A DNA stretch of 64,000 nucleotides from Liolophura sinensis. Lineage: Eukaryota; Mollusca; Polyplacophora; Chitonida; Chitonidae. This document shows positions 11,328-24,658 of the stretch, one piece after another. The notes below the pieces were generated by a model. The model saw only the letters and a program-made list of their open reading frames with translations, was not told where the DNA came from and made no database searches. A program made the translations under genes and the position numbers. The stretch is taken from positions 20,657,127-20,721,126 of the forward strand of contig NC_088297.1 in NCBI RefSeq assembly GCF_032854445.1. The letters are read 5' to 3'. Position 1 is the stretch's first letter. Each line of letters opens with the position of its first letter.

Positions 11328-14246
11328 TATTTCTTTTAAGGCATGTAGTATATGCATCGTGTGAAGAGCTCTGTGTGTCCTTTTCTTACATCGTGTGTTG
11401 TTATTGAACAGCCCTGTGGATCAATGTCCATTGAGTGTTTGTTATTAGTTCCAGTAGCGTGTTCTCAAGTGAGATCTGAACTGTAATGATTTCTCTTGCG
11501 AGTAAACATCTAAATAATTTGCAAGCGTCCTTAGGACAAGGGCCTACACCCTTAGGTCGCTTCTCGGAGGAATACTAACAGCTGCCTTTGTCTTTCCCAT
11601 TAGCCTTCTTATGATTATAATCAAATATCAGAATTTTGAGTTAAGAAAAAATGGTTGGAACATGTTTGTCAAAATGTCCTTTTGTTTTGATCACATTTGT
11701 TGTTAAGAAATTTGGGAAAATATTTAATCTTTGTAATACATTATGACTGTGTAAATTACTTTTTGATAGTGTGCATGCAGGTAAAGCCATGAGACACCAT
11801 AAATGTACAAGTTTGTAGATCCATCTTGCATGAACAGTATCTTACAGCCTGATGATTTTACATGTAGGACACAGTGGCCGTGTACTTTAGCCTTGTAGAT
11901 ATCCATGTGCAGGTATTATTGATACAGTTTACATGTTCTTGATACTGTCACCACTTGTACTATGATCTCACCTCATTTGTTTACAAATGCAAATAAACTT
12001 ATTTCAGGTTTATCCATTTACCTCTTGTTCTCTGGCCTAAATTTGAAATTTGAGCTCTTTATAAATAGCAACCAGAACGTAGATGTATATATATCAAAGG
12101 TTTGAAATAGGGAGTGACCCTGTTTTGGGACAGTTGTCTTGAATTTTTTGTTTTTCTTCCTGTTGTTGGACCAGAGTTGTGAGGTGTACTTATTAGTTGT
12201 TGATATAAGTTCATTGTGTCATTGGCTTACAGGTAAAATGTGTGCAGGTATGAATAAAACGGAAGAAAGAGCCAGTGACCCACTATCACACATACATAGA
12301 TGTAGTAGCCAAATCATGGCTGTTAGTCAGATAAATGGTCAAGGTGCCATTATTTTGTAACATTGTACATGTATGTATAAATAACATACAAGTAGATCCC
12401 ATATCTTCAGTGTATTGCACTTTTTGTTCTAAAATATACCTGCTTAATCAGCAAATACATTTACTTAAGTGTATAGTATCATGGAGTTTGACTTGTAAAA
12501 AAAATATTCCTGTCAAAAAAGTTAATTTATTAATATTGCTAGAATTTGTTTACACAGACTGTAGGGTATGGCTTGAAGCAGAAGCTAAAAGGATTGATAT
12601 TGCTAACATAATCATAAATTCTATTAATGCAAAATCGTCACAGAGTTTGTGCATCTTTTCCATCATGGCAGAGGCTCTATCTGTCAAACAGGGGTCATTA
12701 TGCCCAGGAGTTGAACAGATTAAGTGTATTTGAAGATTCCTTGCGGTTGTCAAGGATACCACCATCTGCTGTATAATTCCATCATGTGGAGTACAGGTTT
12801 TTTATGATGACCAGAGAAATCGCCTTAATTTTGTTTTATGTGGTCATTAAAATGACTTGCAACAGAATTTACAGAGGGGATTTGAGATCTGGGAAATATG
12901 GGTAGATGCGAAAAGATGGGTGGTGTGATGGGCTATTGAAATTAAATGTTAGATAATGGATTGTTTGTACAATATATGTACATGTCAATAGTTGTGAACA
13001 GATTTTTGGGGGTGTATTGTGGGTGTCCCTCAGTGGCTCAAATTAAGCATTAAAAGTAGCTTTATTTCCATGTACATTTACAGAGGTTTATTAGAAGATG
13101 GTCACCAGCGACCTGAAGGCTGCTACTGGAGTAAAATTTTGAGTATGTAGCGATCTACATTGACCAAAGCTCCTGTTTTAATTCATCTACATGTAGTTCT
13201 CTGCCATGTAGCTGGCTACTTTTCCAGGGGAGCATTTTACTAAAAAAGATAATTAAAGCCCTAAGTGTGTTTAAACACATGTACCTGTAGGATCATGGAG
13301 ATTTCCTCACAACATTTGAGTTACTGAGTTACTGTAACAAATGCCTGAAACATAATATACTGAACTTGTACGTGTATACTTACATGTATAATAAACAAAA
13401 ATGATATAAAATGTGATAAGTTTTAACACACAAAGGAAAATGTGACAGGAACATGAAGTCATAAACAACTGTCGTGACATTGTGACGTACATGTACATAC
13501 ATGTACATGTGCACACGTAAATGCAGTTTGCTATTTTTTTCTAATTTTTTTCAAGTCATTGCAACTGTTCATTCAAAAAAAAAAAAAATTACACGGAAAA
13601 AAAATAACAAGAATTTAATATCTAGTGATAGCACCTCACCTGTGCAAAAACAGATTGAATACTCTGTGCATGAAGATGTGTAATCTTGATTAAGCTTCAT
13701 GACATCATGTGAATGACGTAACTCTAGTTTTCTCTGACCCACATGTAAATGGAATTATTTCTTGACATAACTGTATATGTAACATGCATGCAATATCATG
13801 GTTGTTAAATCAAAAAGGAGAAATATTCTAATTTTTACCTGAGCTCACCTGGCTGCCTTAGATCAATACTCTGTGACGCAGATTGCCCGCATCTTTTACT
13901 GACAGCACTTAGCCAGGTGTGTGTGATACCTAGCCTCTACCTTTAGCTTGCCCGGGCCTGTGACCCACACTGTTAACCCCAAAGCCAGCTAAGCCAGTAC
14001 CTGTAACCCCCACATCTCACAGGCTGTTTCAGCAGCTACTAAATCTGAAATGCAGAGTCAATCCTAACAAAGACAGGTAAAACAGGCTAGCTGGTACAAG
14101 CTTACATGTAGTGTGTCATCGTTCAGTCAGGAATAGGATAGAAACAGGCACATGTACTTGAAAGTTCGTGTGGTAGTCCATGTGTACTGTACTGTATCTG
14201 ACCTTGTATTTCATCCAAAACTGACTAAATTACTCATTTTGCCAGA

Positions 14247-14345
14247 TTTAGAGGGTTTTTGTTAATCTTAAGACATTTGTTTGGGGGGTAGGGTAGATAT
14301 GGAGGGTTTTGTTAATCTTAGAGAGTTGTTTGGGAGGTAGGGTGT
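14247..14345. repeat. Two-copy ~53-bp tandem repeat
   Basis: 'gagggtttttgttaatctta' and 'gagggttttgttaatctta' each lead into 'ttgtttggg(g)ggtagggt'. Intronic, no coding sense. Confidence 0.75.
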
Positions 14346-15369
14346 TAATTACTGTATGTTCTACTTAAATTTTATTAGTACCAATAGTCACATTTTATTG
14401 CTTTGATTTGCCTTCAGAAACAGACTTTTTAGGCAAATTTAATGGGTCAAATACAGAATACACATGTAGTTGTGGTGGTGTTTGTGTGAACACTGGCACT
14501 GTAGAAATTATATTAATCAATCATCAGCAAAGTAAATCTGTGTATTGAGGGAGAAAAAAACAAACAAGCAAAAAATGTAGATGACTCATATGAAGGGTCA
14601 GCACAGCTGACCAAACTAAGGTTGATTGTGGTTATCTCAGCCTATCTGGCTATCTGGCTTCTTACACAATTGTTTCACCAGTTACATTTTTGTGTTACAT
14701 GCACATGAAGAGGGTTTGTGTGGGATATAGGGCATGGAGAGGATGACTGCCTCAGGTGTTTTGCTGTCATAGCAATACGGTACAGTAATGGCACAGGGGC
14801 ATGTTCATGTGTATCAATCTAACTCCAGTTATTATATCCCACGGATTATGAATTACTTGCATGTCATTGTTTACGTGTTGTACAATCCTCTCTTACCCTC
14901 CCACTGTGGCTAGTAGCCTGGGATCTGGGGGGAAGGGAGGAGGGAGCCTTGGGGAGGGTAGCCTGGGCGTGCTCACATGTATGTACTTAGCTGTTTGGTT
15001 GTGACAAGCTTTGCAATCCCCTGTCATCACAGCCTAATTATACTACATTGCACAAGTGCTTTTAGGCTTAAATTGAGATGTACATTATAACATGACATGT
15101 AACATGTCAACACAATTTGGAGACATCCCTTGATGATTTCAGCTGCCTAAGTGGTCCTACATATCGAAAAAGGTGAGAACAAACATCGGGACATTAGACA
15201 ATGTCTTACACGTTCTAAGAAAGTTCAAACTTTTTAAATGTACTTGTAAGCTAAAATGTCTTGATACTGAAATTAGTCTACATGTTGAAGATTGCTGAAT
15301 AAAAGGGCACCCGCGCATATCTCAGAAGTTGGTGTGTTTTTTCGCCCCACCTTCCGGTATGTACGCCAG

Positions 15370-15391
15370 CCCCCCCCCCCCCCCCCCCCCC
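15370..15391. repeat. Poly-C homopolymer, 22 bases
   Basis: An uninterrupted run of C (G on the minus strand). The length may be an assembly or sequencing estimate. Confidence 0.95.
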
Positions 15392-16020
15392 ACGAAAAAT
15401 TCCCAAGAACTTGTATCTCTCGTAGGCTCTATGAAACAGGTTAAAGTAGAACACTTTAATACCAGAACTACATTATACATGTACAATGCTGCCAAAAGCA
15501 TTAACAGAGTAATTCTTTAACCCTTCCCAGCATAAGTAATACAGCTCTGAATGCAGCGTATAACCGCAGAAGATCTAATTCCAAATGTAAATGCAGAATC
15601 TGAGTGGTGCCTTTCACTTAGGCTTGGGTCAGTAGACATTTGAATGCCCTTTTAGTGGCCAGCGAACAAGGATTCAGTCTGAGCAGTACATATGTAGACG
15701 GCTGGTACATTGAGAAGGGCAAAGAATTGCATTCAGGTGTAATCTGACTGAACTGTGTAAGGTGTCCTTAAGCACATATATGTACTTATGTACTTCTAAA
15801 AGAACATGTCATTTCCAAGCTAAAGTGAACCCTTATATGTACAGCCCTGATCTCTTGTGTTTGCATTTGTGAGTACATGCTGTATGTCTTTCTGCTCACT
15901 CTGAACACAACCTCAAAGTTTGCCATAGTGTTTTCTGAATTTCTGTCATTGCCAGCTTGAGGGCATTCCCACTGTTTTACCAACCACCCACTGCGGGTGC
16001 TCCATGGACTGTGAGTGAAA

Positions 16021-16265
16021 ATGTTCATGTTTTCAGTATCCCCTGTATGCATCCTCCATTGAATGTAAGAGGAAGCACAAAACATGGGTGGAAATTTTGT
16101 TCTTGTTTTCAGTATCCTCCGTATGCATTCTCCATTGAATGTAAGAGGAAGCACAAAACATGGGTGGAAATTTTGTTCTTGTTTTCAGTTTCGGCCGGCC
16201 AGCATATATTTTATCCTCAGTTGAGTGTGAGAGGAAGCATTGTTCACATTTGGCCTGTTCATGTG
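16021..16265. repeat. ~78-bp tandem repeat, two close copies and one diverged
   Basis: Each unit contains 'ccattgaatgtaagaggaagcac' or a variant and 'gttttcag'. The first two copies are nearly identical and the third (after 16190) is diverged. Reading frames through it exist on both strands because of the duplication; no known protein is recognised. Confidence 0.8.
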
Positions 16266-19200
16266 TAATCTTCCACGGATCATTGGTACAAATTTTGTTT
16301 ATATTTTCATTATTGTAGTGAGTCATTTATTCAAGATAGATGCACAAGACAGCTCAGTCTGTATTTCATAATGTCATATCACATGTGATATGTGTAGCTC
16401 TGCTTGATAAGGTAAAATTCATAGGTTTATAGTGATGCCATGGCTGCTCTAAGCCATTCAGCGTATGCTTTGGTTTTGTAACCAGAGTACTGATTTGGTT
16501 ATGTAACTAGAGTACTGGAGGTGAAAACAAACTGAATTTAACTCAGGGGAGATAGGCATTGGAGAAGATTTTTCTATAAAAACTGAAATACATAGCTTTT
16601 TTGTAAGAAATTCTCTCTGGAAAAGTAATCAGAATGTGTCAAGACTTCAGATATTATGGATTCAGTGTCTTGCTGTACTTGAAACTTTAGGAATCTGGAA
16701 AAATCAGTATTTTGCCCATTTAGTTCCATTTTATTTATCACCTCCTGCTCCTTGAGAGGAACCCCGTTGCTTGAAATTCATAGTTTCTTATCAAAATTTT
16801 TATGGCTAAGAAACATACACCTGTATCAGTATGTAAGAAATCTTGAACAACATACCTGTATCTATTAACCTATTAATTACTGAAGCTGCTTAGTGGTTTT
16901 AAAACTTCTTTAGATATTTCAAACATGGAGTTTCACACACCCGTACCCACTTTGACCTTTGTATTATATTTTCTGTATTCAGAATACAGTTTATATACAT
17001 TTATATTAATATTTATTTAAGCCTAAAATTAAACTAGCTAAGATGACTAAACTAGTATGAATTTTCGGGATCCACAGAAATTTGTTAATGGTGAACATGT
17101 AGTGATGTGATTATATTAAGACAGGAACAAAACTCAACTGGGAGATGCAATACTAAACATTCATGTCATACAGGCTGTGGAATTACACATGCTTTATTCG
17201 TTATTATATTGGATGGTCTTAGGCTCTGGGTGAACTAGGGAGCTGTGAGGTGTGAAATGAACAAAGACAGAGGTGTGTGTGCCACCCGATCTGCATAAAA
17301 AACTTTCTGGACTTTTCTATGGTTCCTTTCTCCTCAGCTCTGTGTAGTAACTGTCCTTTAATAATATACTCTTTCTACTGCAAGACAAGAGTACTCAGTG
17401 TCAGATTTCAGTTTGGAGGAGTCAAGGCTAGATGTGATTAGTACTGACAGAGATATGGTCAGCTTGACCCTTGCTTATCACAGGTCAGGGTTCAAAGGTT
17501 AGATAAACACTGGTAGCTTGCTATAGAAGCTGCTTATCATTAAACTGTTGTACATGTACATGTATGGCTAAGTACTTGTATGTTTTTTCAGGGGGATGTA
17601 AAATTGATTGGATCATATTCAAAGACTGAAGGAATTGTACGGCATGTATATATACATGTATGTATGTATATATTTACCCTGAAGAATGGACTTCTCTTTG
17701 TAAGTGTTGCGATTTTTGTCTGAAATCAGCACATTTTTTGTCAAATTTTGTCATACTTGTATCATATTTGCTCAACTTTGTTGATCTGTTTTTGGACATG
17801 TGCATAGCGTTATAGGCCTTGTTTACACACATGTTCTTCCTGATATTTTGTAGTAACAGAAAAGATATTGAATGGTGATATGAAATTATTGACAACAGTA
17901 ATATTAAGGAACATATTACAACCTCAGACAAAGGTGTACTTGTACAAAATGTGAAAGAAAAAGCACACACACTGTATGATGAACATATCCACATGCAGCT
18001 GTTGAGAACTTGTCCTTAATAAGGCTTTAAATTATTGATTAAATGTGAAAAGACAAAGCATATTGACATAGCATAACAGGAAGCTGCACGACTTCATCGG
18101 AGCAGGATGTAGGGCTGTGACATCCGTGATGGCCGGATACTGCTTGTGATAAACTGATACTTCGTTCGTGTACATTGATCACATCAGATTATCACAGTTG
18201 TCACTGTCCAGTGTTCAGAAACAGTAAGCCCAAAGCCATGTTCCGTAAGATAACTGCATTACTGTCATAATCATATTTGTGGCATATCTACTGCTCACTA
18301 GCAAGTCTTCTTTTGGGTTTTTTTTTTATCTGATATAACACGCACAATACAAACAGTTCGTGTTGGAATTAGTGTTTTTGACTTCCGGAGTGAATCTAAT
18401 AAATCCCGCTACAAAGTACACGCTGATTGTGCACGAGTGAAAAAGTTGGTCAGTGTTGAGAATTCTGTGACTAGCGATATTGTTCTTCTCTGATGACATC
18501 AGACGAGGACTTGCCGGACTTGTTTGGTTACAGTGGTTTCCTAGTTGTTTAGTTCCTTTTGGATGTACTGCTATAGAAAAGCACCACATTAGTGTAATAC
18601 AGGTTTGATAGTCACACTTTCAGCGCTGCAGGTATGTACATGTAGTTGTTACATGTATGTAGCGGGATATACATGTATACATTCATTTGACAAGGGGAAA
18701 AAATACCAGGTCATTTCTATGAGGTGCCCTTCAGTTGAGGCCAGAGTGAGTCATTTCCTAGTGGTTGGAGATGATTGTCTGTCACAGACTGGCTAGGATA
18801 CATGTGCTCAAGGTCTGAATTCAAACTCGGCCTTGGAATTTGTAACTTCCCCCCACTCTCACTGTTTGTGGAGGCTGTGGTGACAATATGAAGCTAGTGT
18901 GTCCACAGCCTGAGGTTCGTTGAAGGTCACTTGTCTCCCTCCAGTAAGGTGTGCATATACTGTAAAGTACTTATTTTTTGCTGGAATTTATTTTTGTGGA
19001 TGTACTCCGAAAATTTGTTCACGGGTAGTAATTTTCGTGTATTTAATCAAGGGAATACTGGAAAAAATCTAAAAACTGTAATTTTCCTTGTTATTATATA
19101 TCCGACATCAATCAAGCACGTCAAACAGGAATTATCAAGGGTGGCTTTAATCCTCCTTTGTGCAGTGTCACTAATCCTCGTAATCTGGATCAGGGCTTGA

Positions 19201-20039
19201 AACAATGGGGAATGGATTATCACTATGTAAGAAGATTACTTTCTCAACTGATTGTGAGCAGTATTTAAAGAGGTATCACTTGTTTTCGCACCTTTGATGA
19301 ATAGGCCTATTTTGAATCAAGTGGTAAAGTGATCCGTCACTTTTTGAGCAGTTCAACGCAAAACATGAATTAACCATTATTGACGTCAGTCATTCATTTT
19401 TTATCAAGAAACATGATTAGATTTGCATTGTTTTCTGTTTTAATCGTCCTCTGTAGCTGATCAGAAACCGGTAACATTGCCGTAGCCATCAAACAGCCAT
19501 TGTGTTGTAGTTCACAGTTTGTTAGAAGCTCACTCATTGGTCCACTGGAGAGACACAGCCAATGGGATAGCATGTATCAAAGCAATATTCATTGGAAGCC
19601 AGTACATGTTGGTATCTACTTTTCATTCATTTTACTGGCATAACGAAGATTGATCAGACTAAAAACGAATGAACTCCCATGTGTTTTATATGCACACTGA
19701 GCCCTGCCACCAGAGTTTGTATATATTTAAAGCATAATTTTTCTTCCCTAGTGTTAAAATTTAGCTGGGGTTATACAGTCAAGAGCCCCACGGGGCTTTC
19801 TTATCACAACTCATGTCAGTTCGGTTTCACTTTAGTAATACTACCACCTGTAAAGTATGATTCAATATGGCAATTTATTTTGCTGGAATTATTTTTCACG
19901 GTAAATAATTGGCCGTGAAATCCGCGAAAATTGACACTATGTATGTCATATGTAGGAAAGTTGATCAGTAACTCTCCAAAGGCAAGTGGTTTACACTAGG
20001 CATTTCAGTTCCTCCACCCATATAACTGACTGCCATTGT

Positions 20040-21465
20040 GTTAGTGAAAAATTCATGACTGCATATAAGAGCTTATGCTTTTCTCCTTTTGCTGAAAAGT
20101 TGTGTAAGTGAGAAATTTTTGACTGTATAATTCTCCTTTCACTGAAAAGTTGTGTAAGTGAGAAATTTTTGACTGTATTATTCTCCTTTTGCTGAAAAGT
20201 TGTGTTGGTGAGAAATTCTTGACTGTATAATTCTCCTTTCAGTGACAGTTGTATAAGTGAGAAATTTTTGACTGTATTATTCTCCTTTCACTGAAAAGTT
20301 GTGTAAGTGAGAAATTCTTGACTGTATAATTCTCCTTTCAGTGAAAGTTGTATAAGTGAGAAATTTTTGACTGTATTATTCTCCTTTCACTGAAAAGTTG
20401 TGTAAGTGAGAAATTCTTGACTGTATAATTCTCCTTTCAGTGAAAGTTGTATAAGTGAGAAATTTTTGACTGTATTATTCTCCTTTCACTGAAAAGTTGT
20501 GAAAGTGAGAAATTCTTGACTGTATAATTCTCCTTTCAATGAAAGTTGTATAAGTGAGAAATTTTTGACTGTATTATTCTCCTTTCACTGAAAAGTTGTG
20601 TAAGTGAGAAATTCTTGACTGTATAATTCTCCTTTCACTGAAAAGTTGTGTAAGTGAGAAATTCTTGACCGTATAATTCTCCTTTCAGTGAAAGTTGTAT
20701 AAGTGAGAAATTTTTGACTATTATTCTCCTTTCACTGAAAAGTTGTGAAAGTGAGAAATTCTTGACTGTATAATTCTGCTTTCAATGAAAGTTGTATAAG
20801 TGAGAAATTTTTGACTGTATTATTCTCCTTTCACTGAAAAGTTGTATAAGTGAGAAATTCTTGACTGTATAATTCTCCTTTCAGTGAAAGTTGTATAAGT
20901 GAGAAATTTTTGACTGTATTATTCTCCTTTCACTGAAAAGTTGTGTAAGTGAGAAATTCTTGACTGTATAATTCTCCTTTCAGTGAAAGTTGTATAAGTG
21001 AGAAATTTTTGACTGTATAATTCTCCTTTCAGTGAAAGTTGTATAAGTGAGAAATTCTTGACTGTATAATTCTCCTTTCACTGAAAAGTTGTGTAAGTGA
21101 GAAATTCTTGACTGTATAATTCTCCTTTCACTGAAAAGTTGTATAAGTGAGAAATTCTTGACTGTATAATTCTCCTTTCAGTGAAAGTTGTATAAGTGAG
21201 AAATTCTTGACTGTATAATTCTGCTTTCACTGAAAAGTTGTGTAAGTGAGAAATTCTTGACTGTATAATTCTGCTTTCACTGAAAAGTTGTGTAAGTGAG
21301 AAATTCTTGACTGTATAATTCTGCTTTCACTGAAAAGTTGTGTAAGTGAGAAATTCTTGACTGTATAATTCTCCTTTCACTGAAAAGTTGTGTAAGTGAG
21401 AAATTCTTGACTGTATAATTCTCCTTTCACTGAAAAGTTGTGTAAGTGAGAAATTTTTGATTGTG
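20040..21465. repeat. 49/50-bp minisatellite with higher-order structure, ~28 copies
   Basis: The unit is 'aagtgagaaattcttgactg' plus 'tataattctcctttcactg' plus 'aaaagttgtgt' (50 bp). A 49-bp variant ends 'cagtgaaagttgtat'. In the left half the two variants alternate, giving a ~99-bp dimer; toward 21100-21460 the 50-bp variant is nearly homogeneous. The 49-bp variant holds a perfect CTTTCA-G-TGAAAG inverted repeat. It lies inside PI4KB intron 1. Confidence 0.95.
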
Positions 21466-21903
21466 TAAGAGCCTTTTAGCCTTTCACTTGTTTTTTAAAA
21501 CTGGAAAATGCAGGAAAAACATGCATTGTATTTGTAATTTATATCAGCAATATTATCAGTGATATTTCTACAAGTATTTTTTTTTGTTCTAAACAGTTGA
21601 ACCCTGGCGTGTGAAATAGGGTTTACATATGTACATGCATGTTCAGGGGCAGTTGTTGGTTTGTAGATGTGGAGGACATAGAGCTCTTGTGGGGTATACA
21701 AGTCTGTGGAATTAACCTCAGAGGTCACAACTTTATTTGAGCCAAATGGGGTCAAGTTACGCTTCAGATACTGAGTTCTGGTTGACCCACAAGTGGGTGA
21801 GGTCACTTTCGGAGAAGTCACATCTGTCATTTGTCTCTTGTGGTAGTGTGTTTTCTGCCAAGCTGTGCAAGGCTGGGTAGTGTAGAATGTGGTATGAACT
21901 GAT

Positions 21904-22029
21904 GGCAGCAACCTGCCTGTGGTCATGGGTTTCACCCTGGGCTTAGTCCAGTTACCTCTTATCATAGTGCTGGCCGCCCTTGTAAAAGTGAAATATTCTG
22001 AGTACGGCAATCAACTAATAAATAAATAC
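21904..22029 (+). mobile_element. SINE family A, 3' fragment
   Basis: It reads 'ggcagcaacctg', 'gtcatgggtttcaccctggg', 'gtgctggccgcccttgtaaa', 'agtgaaatattctgagtacg', then AATAAATAAATA. The 5' half is missing. Confidence 0.8.
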
Positions 22030-22054
22030 ATGGTCAGGTGGTACATGTACGTGT

Positions 22055-22215
22055 ATGTACAGTAAGTGATACCTCCAGCTCTCCCACATACATGTACATG
22101 TATGTGGCAGATGTAAATACAGCCTGGTAATGAAGTGAAGAATTTCTGTGTCCAGGACTGGGATTGAACTCGGACCAGCAAGCAGCTGGGAACCTGACAC
22201 ATCATACCACTCTTG
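22055..22215 (-). mobile_element. SINE-like, tRNA-related segment
   Basis: The minus strand contains GGTCCGAGTTCAATCCCAG (B-box-like) downstream of AAGAGTGGTATGATGTG (weak A-box-like). It does not fold as a sound tRNA, so it is treated as a SINE relic. Part of it ('agtgata...ctctcccac...gtggcaga') recurs at 22260-22300. Confidence 0.4.
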
Positions 22216-23562
22216 CTCCCTATGTTCTAATGCAAGCTATTACATTGTCAGGTGGGGTGTGAGTGATAGCCCCATCTCTCCCATGTGGCAGAGGTAATTA
22301 GAGCTGTGCTGTGCTCACTCTCCCAGGTGGTGAGCCATAAGACAGCTACACTGTGTATAGCCAGGGGCATTGACCTAACAGTCTAAGCTGTCTTCCCTTA
22401 TGTAACAGAGCTGTTCTGACAGAAGTGCATCCTAAGCAGGCATCATTAATTGCTGATTTTCTTTTTAAACCAAATTCTTCACGTTTTTGCCCCCTAAGTC
22501 ATTTGTGACCTGGGCGCTTTGCCCTTGTCCTGTCTGTCTGTTCATTTGTCTGTCCAGTTTTCACACACACAATGGTCTATAAACATGTACATGCGTGGAT
22601 AATCTGTTAGCCACAATGAACGGTAAATCGTTGATCCAAATCCATCGATTCTTCTCTGATCGAACATGTTAGTTGTTATATAGGACATGTACTATCCTTT
22701 GCTTAACCTATTCTAGTCTTTCAGCACAGAAAACATGAACTGCTGTTGACATCTGTAGTTGTTTGCCATGTTCATGTACATAGCCATTTTGCTGGTTGCA
22801 CTTGCAAGTACTCCTTGGAATTCCAATTCAGCCGCTGAAATGTTGTATTCTATTTTGATGAAAGTTGTGACTGTGTGTACTGAATCCTTTCTTGATGAGA
22901 GAGTACAGTAATTCATGACTCATGTAACTTCTTGCCTAAAGGGTATTATTTTTTTTTACTTTTTAAAAAATTTTTTAGCATATATTAACGCGTACTTGAT
23001 TTTTTTTTTTTTTTTAATTTCGATGTATGTATGTGCATGTAGTTTTACTCCTCAACAATTGTTGAAGCTTGTAAATAATGATATAGCTTTGTACCTACTG
23101 CAAAAACAGCTCCAGCACTTGGCGATGACATGCATATGGTTTTATATTTTACATAGATTATAGTCTAGTGCAGGTGAGGATAATTCTGTGGGTTATGAGT
23201 TCTGTGTTCTGAGGTGAAATGAACATTTGAATGAATCTGTAGATATGTACATGTATATTTCACATGACAGAAACAGCTGATTCCTGTCACTGATGATAGC
23301 AGTGTGTACTTCACCTTGCACTTTTAACCTTTATGATTGTTCTCACGTTCTAGCCTGAACATTGGACTGACTAAACCCAGATCACATCATCTAGTGGGTG
23401 CTCATCTAGTGGGTGCTGATGAATCACACTGCACACAGGTGTCAAAGGTCGTTAGTCAAGGTAACAAATACATGGCCAAGATAACAGTTACAGATATGCA
23501 CATGTACATGTCTGTGTAGATTTGTCATCTGTAAATATGAATGTATTGCACATGATCATGCT

Positions 23563-23639
23563 CCCAGCATAATGCTGGCGGACTTCCTGTAAGTGAAATA
23601 TTCTTACGTAAAACACCAATCAAATAAATAGGTAAATAA
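23563..23639 (+). mobile_element. SINE family A, short 3' fragment
   Basis: It contains 'cataatgctggcgg', 'gtaagtgaaatattctta', then 'aaaacaccaatcaaataaat'. Only the last ~75 bp of the element remains. Confidence 0.85.
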
Positions 23640-24658
23640 TCACACGATCATGAACAGTTGTAATACCACTCAGCCACTTTAATCAAGTTCCGGTTCTTTT
23701 CTACATGTAGAAATAATGAAATAAGAAACAATTATCCCGAGACTTGGTCTTACTTCTGGACTTGGGTCACAGGTGGGTGAAAAGAATACGACCTCAGCTC
23801 TCTGAATAAGCTTGTCATAAAAGACGACAAACCGAGACCTCTTCCGGATGAGCGAGGTGAAATGAACACATTTACATACAGGTCCCCCTCTTTACAGACG
23901 TAATTTGTTCTTGATTAAGTGATATACCCCCAAAGGTGTTCTGTATGACAGCTGGTGATGTGATACATGTAGGGATATCTTTATGGTTACAGTGTAAGAA
24001 CCGTGTTTCATGATATACATGTACATGTAGTCAGGCTTAATCTTTGAGGACTATATGTTTATTTAATTATTGAAAGACAACCGTTTTCTGTTTCTAACAT
24101 GTTTTCCCCATGATATGGCTGTAACACTGCCAATGTGTCATTTAAACCTTTTAACCGAAAGGGGCAAATGAGCTTGTGCGTACATGTAAGTGCTGGGCTG
24201 TTTACATTTATTTAGGCAGCCACAGAAAAGGTTATGAAATTGAAGTACACATGTACTTATTCATGTACATGATGTACAAATGTGTTCTTGTAAATACACA
24301 TATGTAGGTGTACTAGTATTCAATGGCCGATTCTCAAAGCGAACGTAAGGTAACGTATTTACAATTTGAGGTTAAAGGGATACAAAAGAAGCATGCACTA
24401 TAGTATTGCTTACCAGTCCAAGACACATGGTTACAATCACTTAAGAACTGACTTCCTTGTGCAGTACAGTGTGTAAATAACTGCTGCTTGTAAACTGTGC
24501 TTAAATGTACACCAGACTACTTAACATACTTGCCTGTACACTACAGTATGTGGGGGTGCCGATACTCTAATCTGTTAATCAGCTTAATATCCTAACCCCC
24601 ACAGATTACAACTTTGTAATTCTGTTTACCTCACCCACTGTTTTCTTTCTTTTTCCAG

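Larger units (their letters stand above)
6489..24658 (+). other. Large first intron of PI4KB, no gene recognised
   Basis: About 18 kb with no conserved coding segment on either strand. It holds many short ORFs typical of AT-rich intron, SINE/MITE copies (near 9.1, 11.2, 21.9 and 23.6 kb), a 22-base poly-C, two G-rich runs, a ~78-bp three-copy repeat and a 1.4-kb minisatellite. The palindrome TACATGTA and runs of GTACATGTAC recur throughout (for example near 13.5, 17.55, 22.09 and 24.0 kb). Confidence 0.6.

Noticed and set aside
12335..12733. 132-codon open frame on the plus strand
   Set aside because: Low-complexity composition and no recognisable motif; it begins in a different frame from any known exon.
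15786..16326. Overlapping open frames with repeated peptides such as SYIQWRMHT on the minus strand
   Set aside because: They come from the ~78-bp tandem duplication, and equivalent frames open on the other strand.
21495..22010. 171-codon open frame on the minus strand
   Set aside because: Its first residues are the reverse complement of the SINE family A 3' end, the remainder shows no domain, and there is no supporting splice structure.
22135..22215. tRNA gene on the minus strand
   Set aside because: B-box-like sequence is present but the arms do not pair as a tRNA; the same holds for the heads at 2234, 4340, 38708 and 56765, which are SINEs.
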